Made by a program: the position numbers and the translations under genes
In this document: in pieces, positions 62,497 through 64,000 of the stretch
Position numbering within the stretch: position 1 is the stretch's first letter
Layout: the number at the start of each line of letters is the position of its first letter
Notes under the pieces: generated by a model
The model's database searches: none
The model's input: the letters and a program-made list of their open reading frames with translations, nothing else
Told to the model about the DNA's origin: nothing
DNA from: Lacinutrix neustonica
Lineage (GTDB): Bacteria > Bacteroidota > Bacteroidia > Flavobacteriales > Flavobacteriaceae
Reading direction: 5' to 3'
Length of the DNA: 64,000 bases
Assembly: GCF_026625145.1 (NCBI RefSeq)
Contig: NZ_CP113088.1
Span: 1,963,501 to 2,027,500, forward strand

Positions 62497-64000
62497 ATGT
62501 CGAAAAGATATACGATTACTGCTGCTTTACCGTACACAAATGGCCCCATACACATTGGCCATTTGGCAGGGGTTTATGTTCCAGCAGATATTTATGCGCG
62601 CTATAAAAGATTAACAGGAAACGATGTCGCTTTTATTTGTGGAAGTGATGAACATGGCGTCCCTATTACTATAAAAGCTAAGAAGGAAGGCGTATCGCCT
62701 CAGGAAATCGTTGACCGATACCATAAAATAATCAAGGCCTCTTTTGAAGACTTCGGAATTACATTCGACAACTACTCGCGTACTTCGGCTAAGGTTCACC
62801 ATGACACCGCCTCCGAGTTTTTTAAAACATTATATGACAAGGGCGAATTTATCGAAGAAGTATCAGAACAGTTGTATGATGCTGAGGCCAATCAGTTTTT
62901 AGCAGATCGCTTTGTAGTGGGTACTTGCCCGAAATGTGGTAATGAAGAAAGTTACGGCGATCAATGCGAAAAGTGTGGCACCAGCCACAATGCGACCGAT
63001 TTAATCAACCCTAAATCTGCAATCACAGGAAATGTTCCTAGTTTAAAAGAAACAAAACACTGGTTTTTGCCATTAGATAAGCATGAACAATTTTTAAAAG
63101 ATTGGATTCTTAAAGGTCATAAAAAAGATTGGAAACCTAATGTATACGGACAAGTAAAATCGTGGATTGATGATGGTTTGAGACCAAGAGCAGTAACACG
63201 TGACCTGGATTGGGGCATTCCTGTTCCAGTTCCTGGAGGCGAAGGCAAAGTCTTGTATGTTTGGTTCGATGCACCCATTGGTTATATCTCTGCCACTAAA
63301 GAATGGGCAGCACGTGTAGGTAAAGATTGGACACCCTATTGGAAAGATGAAGACACTAAACTCGTGCATTTCATTGGTAAAGATAATATCGTATTTCACT
63401 GTATTATATTCCCCGCCATGCTAAAAGCTGAAGGTTCTTATATCTTACCGGATAATGTGCCTGCCAATGAGTTTTTAAATTTAGAGGGCAGCAAATTATC
63501 CACTTCAAAAAACTGGGCGGTTTGGCTTCACGAATATCTTGTTGATTTTCCTAATCAGCAAGATGTTTTGCGTTATGCACTAACGGCAAATGCGCCAGAA
63601 ACAAAAGATAACGATTTTACTTGGAGCGATTTTCAGGCGAGAAACAATAACGAATTGGTTGCCATCTTTGGTAATTTTATTAATCGCGTGGTCGTTTTAA
63701 CTAATAAATATTATGAAGGACATGTTCCTGAACCCGCCGTATTTTCAGCATTAGATGAAGAAACGTTGGCTGCGGTTAAGGCATACCCATCTGTTATTGA
63801 AAGCTCATTAGAGCGTTATCGTTTTAGAGAAGGGTCTCAAGAATTAATGAATTTAGCGCGACTTGGAAACAAGTATTTGGCAGACGAAGAGCCATGGAAA
63901 TTAGTAAAAACAGATGAAGCACGTACAAAAACCATTATGTATGTTGCCCTTCAAATCGCCTCTGCTTTGGCTACATTAAGTGAGCCATTTTTGCCATTCA
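62497..64000 (+). CDS. metG: methionyl-tRNA synthetase (3' end outside window)
   Basis: A class I synthetase; 501 residues are visible and the gene continues past the right edge. It shows the HIGH motif ([12 protein letters not shown]), zinc knuckles CPKCG and CEKCG, and the KLSTS form of the KMSKS loop ([10 protein letters not shown]). Two CCRGA motifs inside it (63448 and 63595) are intact, and there is no frameshift in the visible part. Confidence 0.96.
   Translation, partial: MSKRYTITAALPYTNGPIHIGHLAGVYVPADIYARYKRLTGNDVAFICGSDEHGVPITIKAKKEGVSPQEIVDRYHKIIKASFEDFGITFDNYSRTSAKVHHDTASEFFKTLYDKGEFIEEVSEQLYDAEANQFLADRFVVGTCPKCGNEESYGDQCEKCGTSHNATDLINPKSAITGNVPSLKETKHWFLPLDKHEQFLKDWILKGHKKDWKPNVYGQVKSWIDDGLRPRAVTRDLDWGIPVPVPGGEGKVLYVWFDAPIGYISATKEWAARVGKDWTPYWKDEDTKLVHFIGKDNIVFHCIIFPAMLKAEGSYILPDNVPANEFLNLEGSKLSTSKNWAVWLHEYLVDFPNQQDVLRYALTANAPETKDNDFTWSDFQARNNNELVAIFGNFINRVVVLTNKYYEGHVPEPAVFSALDEETLAAVKAYPSVIESSLERYRFREGSQELMNLARLGNKYLADEEPWKLVKTDEARTKTIMYVALQIASALATLSEPFLPF

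Noticed and set aside
1..64000. Mobile elements, prophage, integrative element or defence island
   Set aside because: No transposase, integrase, terminal inverted repeats, target duplications or recognised defence genes are present, and the single tRNA shows no adjacent duplicated end.

Overview
The window is a low-GC chromosomal segment of a Bacteroidota bacterium, almost certainly a member of the Flavobacteriaceae. Supporting signs are secreted proteases with C-terminal type IX sorting domains (YPNP/FPNP plus an 'SGxYIL' strand), a TonB receptor with an N-terminal carboxypeptidase-regulatory domain, promoters of the TAnnTTTG (-7) type, a Pth with an N-terminal extension, and an OlsF-like two-domain acyltransferase. 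I see no phage, IS element, CRISPR array or rRNA. It reads as ordinary core chromosome.

Layout. 1-1800: ClC channel (cut by the left edge) and a small membrane protein. 1792-8505: tadA, an M36 protease, dxs, dgt. 8588-17121: a probable phosphate-acquisition locus with a TonB receptor, a beta-helix lipoprotein, an OprO/P-type porin, a PiT transporter with a cytosolic tail, a MORN-like protein and a candidate small RNA. 17173-20311: chromate-type transporter, OmpA lipoprotein, an unknown gene. 20837-24515: class I ribonucleotide reductase (nrdB-nrdA). 25288-33037: DUF3109, MarC, flavoprotein, S41 protease, dCMP deaminase, HupE/UreJ, tRNA-Leu, prs, rplY, pth. 33091-44272: a large secreted metalloprotease, ribF, a gamma-carboxylase homologue, serS, a TPR protein, DUF4286, rsmA. 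44281-54959: mgtE, cupin, 2-hydroxyacid dehydrogenase, small enzymes, TM2 protein, OlsF-like acyltransferase, lysC, GNAT, fbp, TerB-like protein. 55386-64000: mfd, a TlpA-like thioredoxin, small secreted protein, yraN, an LD-carboxypeptidase and metG (cut by the right edge).

The dominant anomaly is that 25 genes, many of them essential (nrdA, nrdB, serS, prs, mfd, rsmA, dxs, lysC), are interrupted. Nearly every break can be repaired at one short motif, CCRGA (complement TCYGG). CCAGA appears as CCGAGA (+1) and CCGGA appears as CCGA (-1). About 40 lesions fit, against one ordinary homopolymer slip (T-run at 44089). After repair every gene length is a multiple of three and the family motifs rejoin. 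So many broken essential genes cannot be real biology. I read this as a motif-locked sequencing or consensus error, most likely the footprint of DNA modification at CCRGA. Interrupted genes are therefore listed as full-length CDS with the lesion positions stated.

The second notable signal is a set of promoters in 8588-14822 carrying tandem TAAC half-sites at an exact 11-bp period, placed 18-19 bp before the TTTG of the -7 element. They precede the TonB receptor, the porin, PiT and an otherwise gene-less transcription unit that ends in a strong terminator at 13418-13447. This looks like a PhoB-type regulon with its own small RNA.
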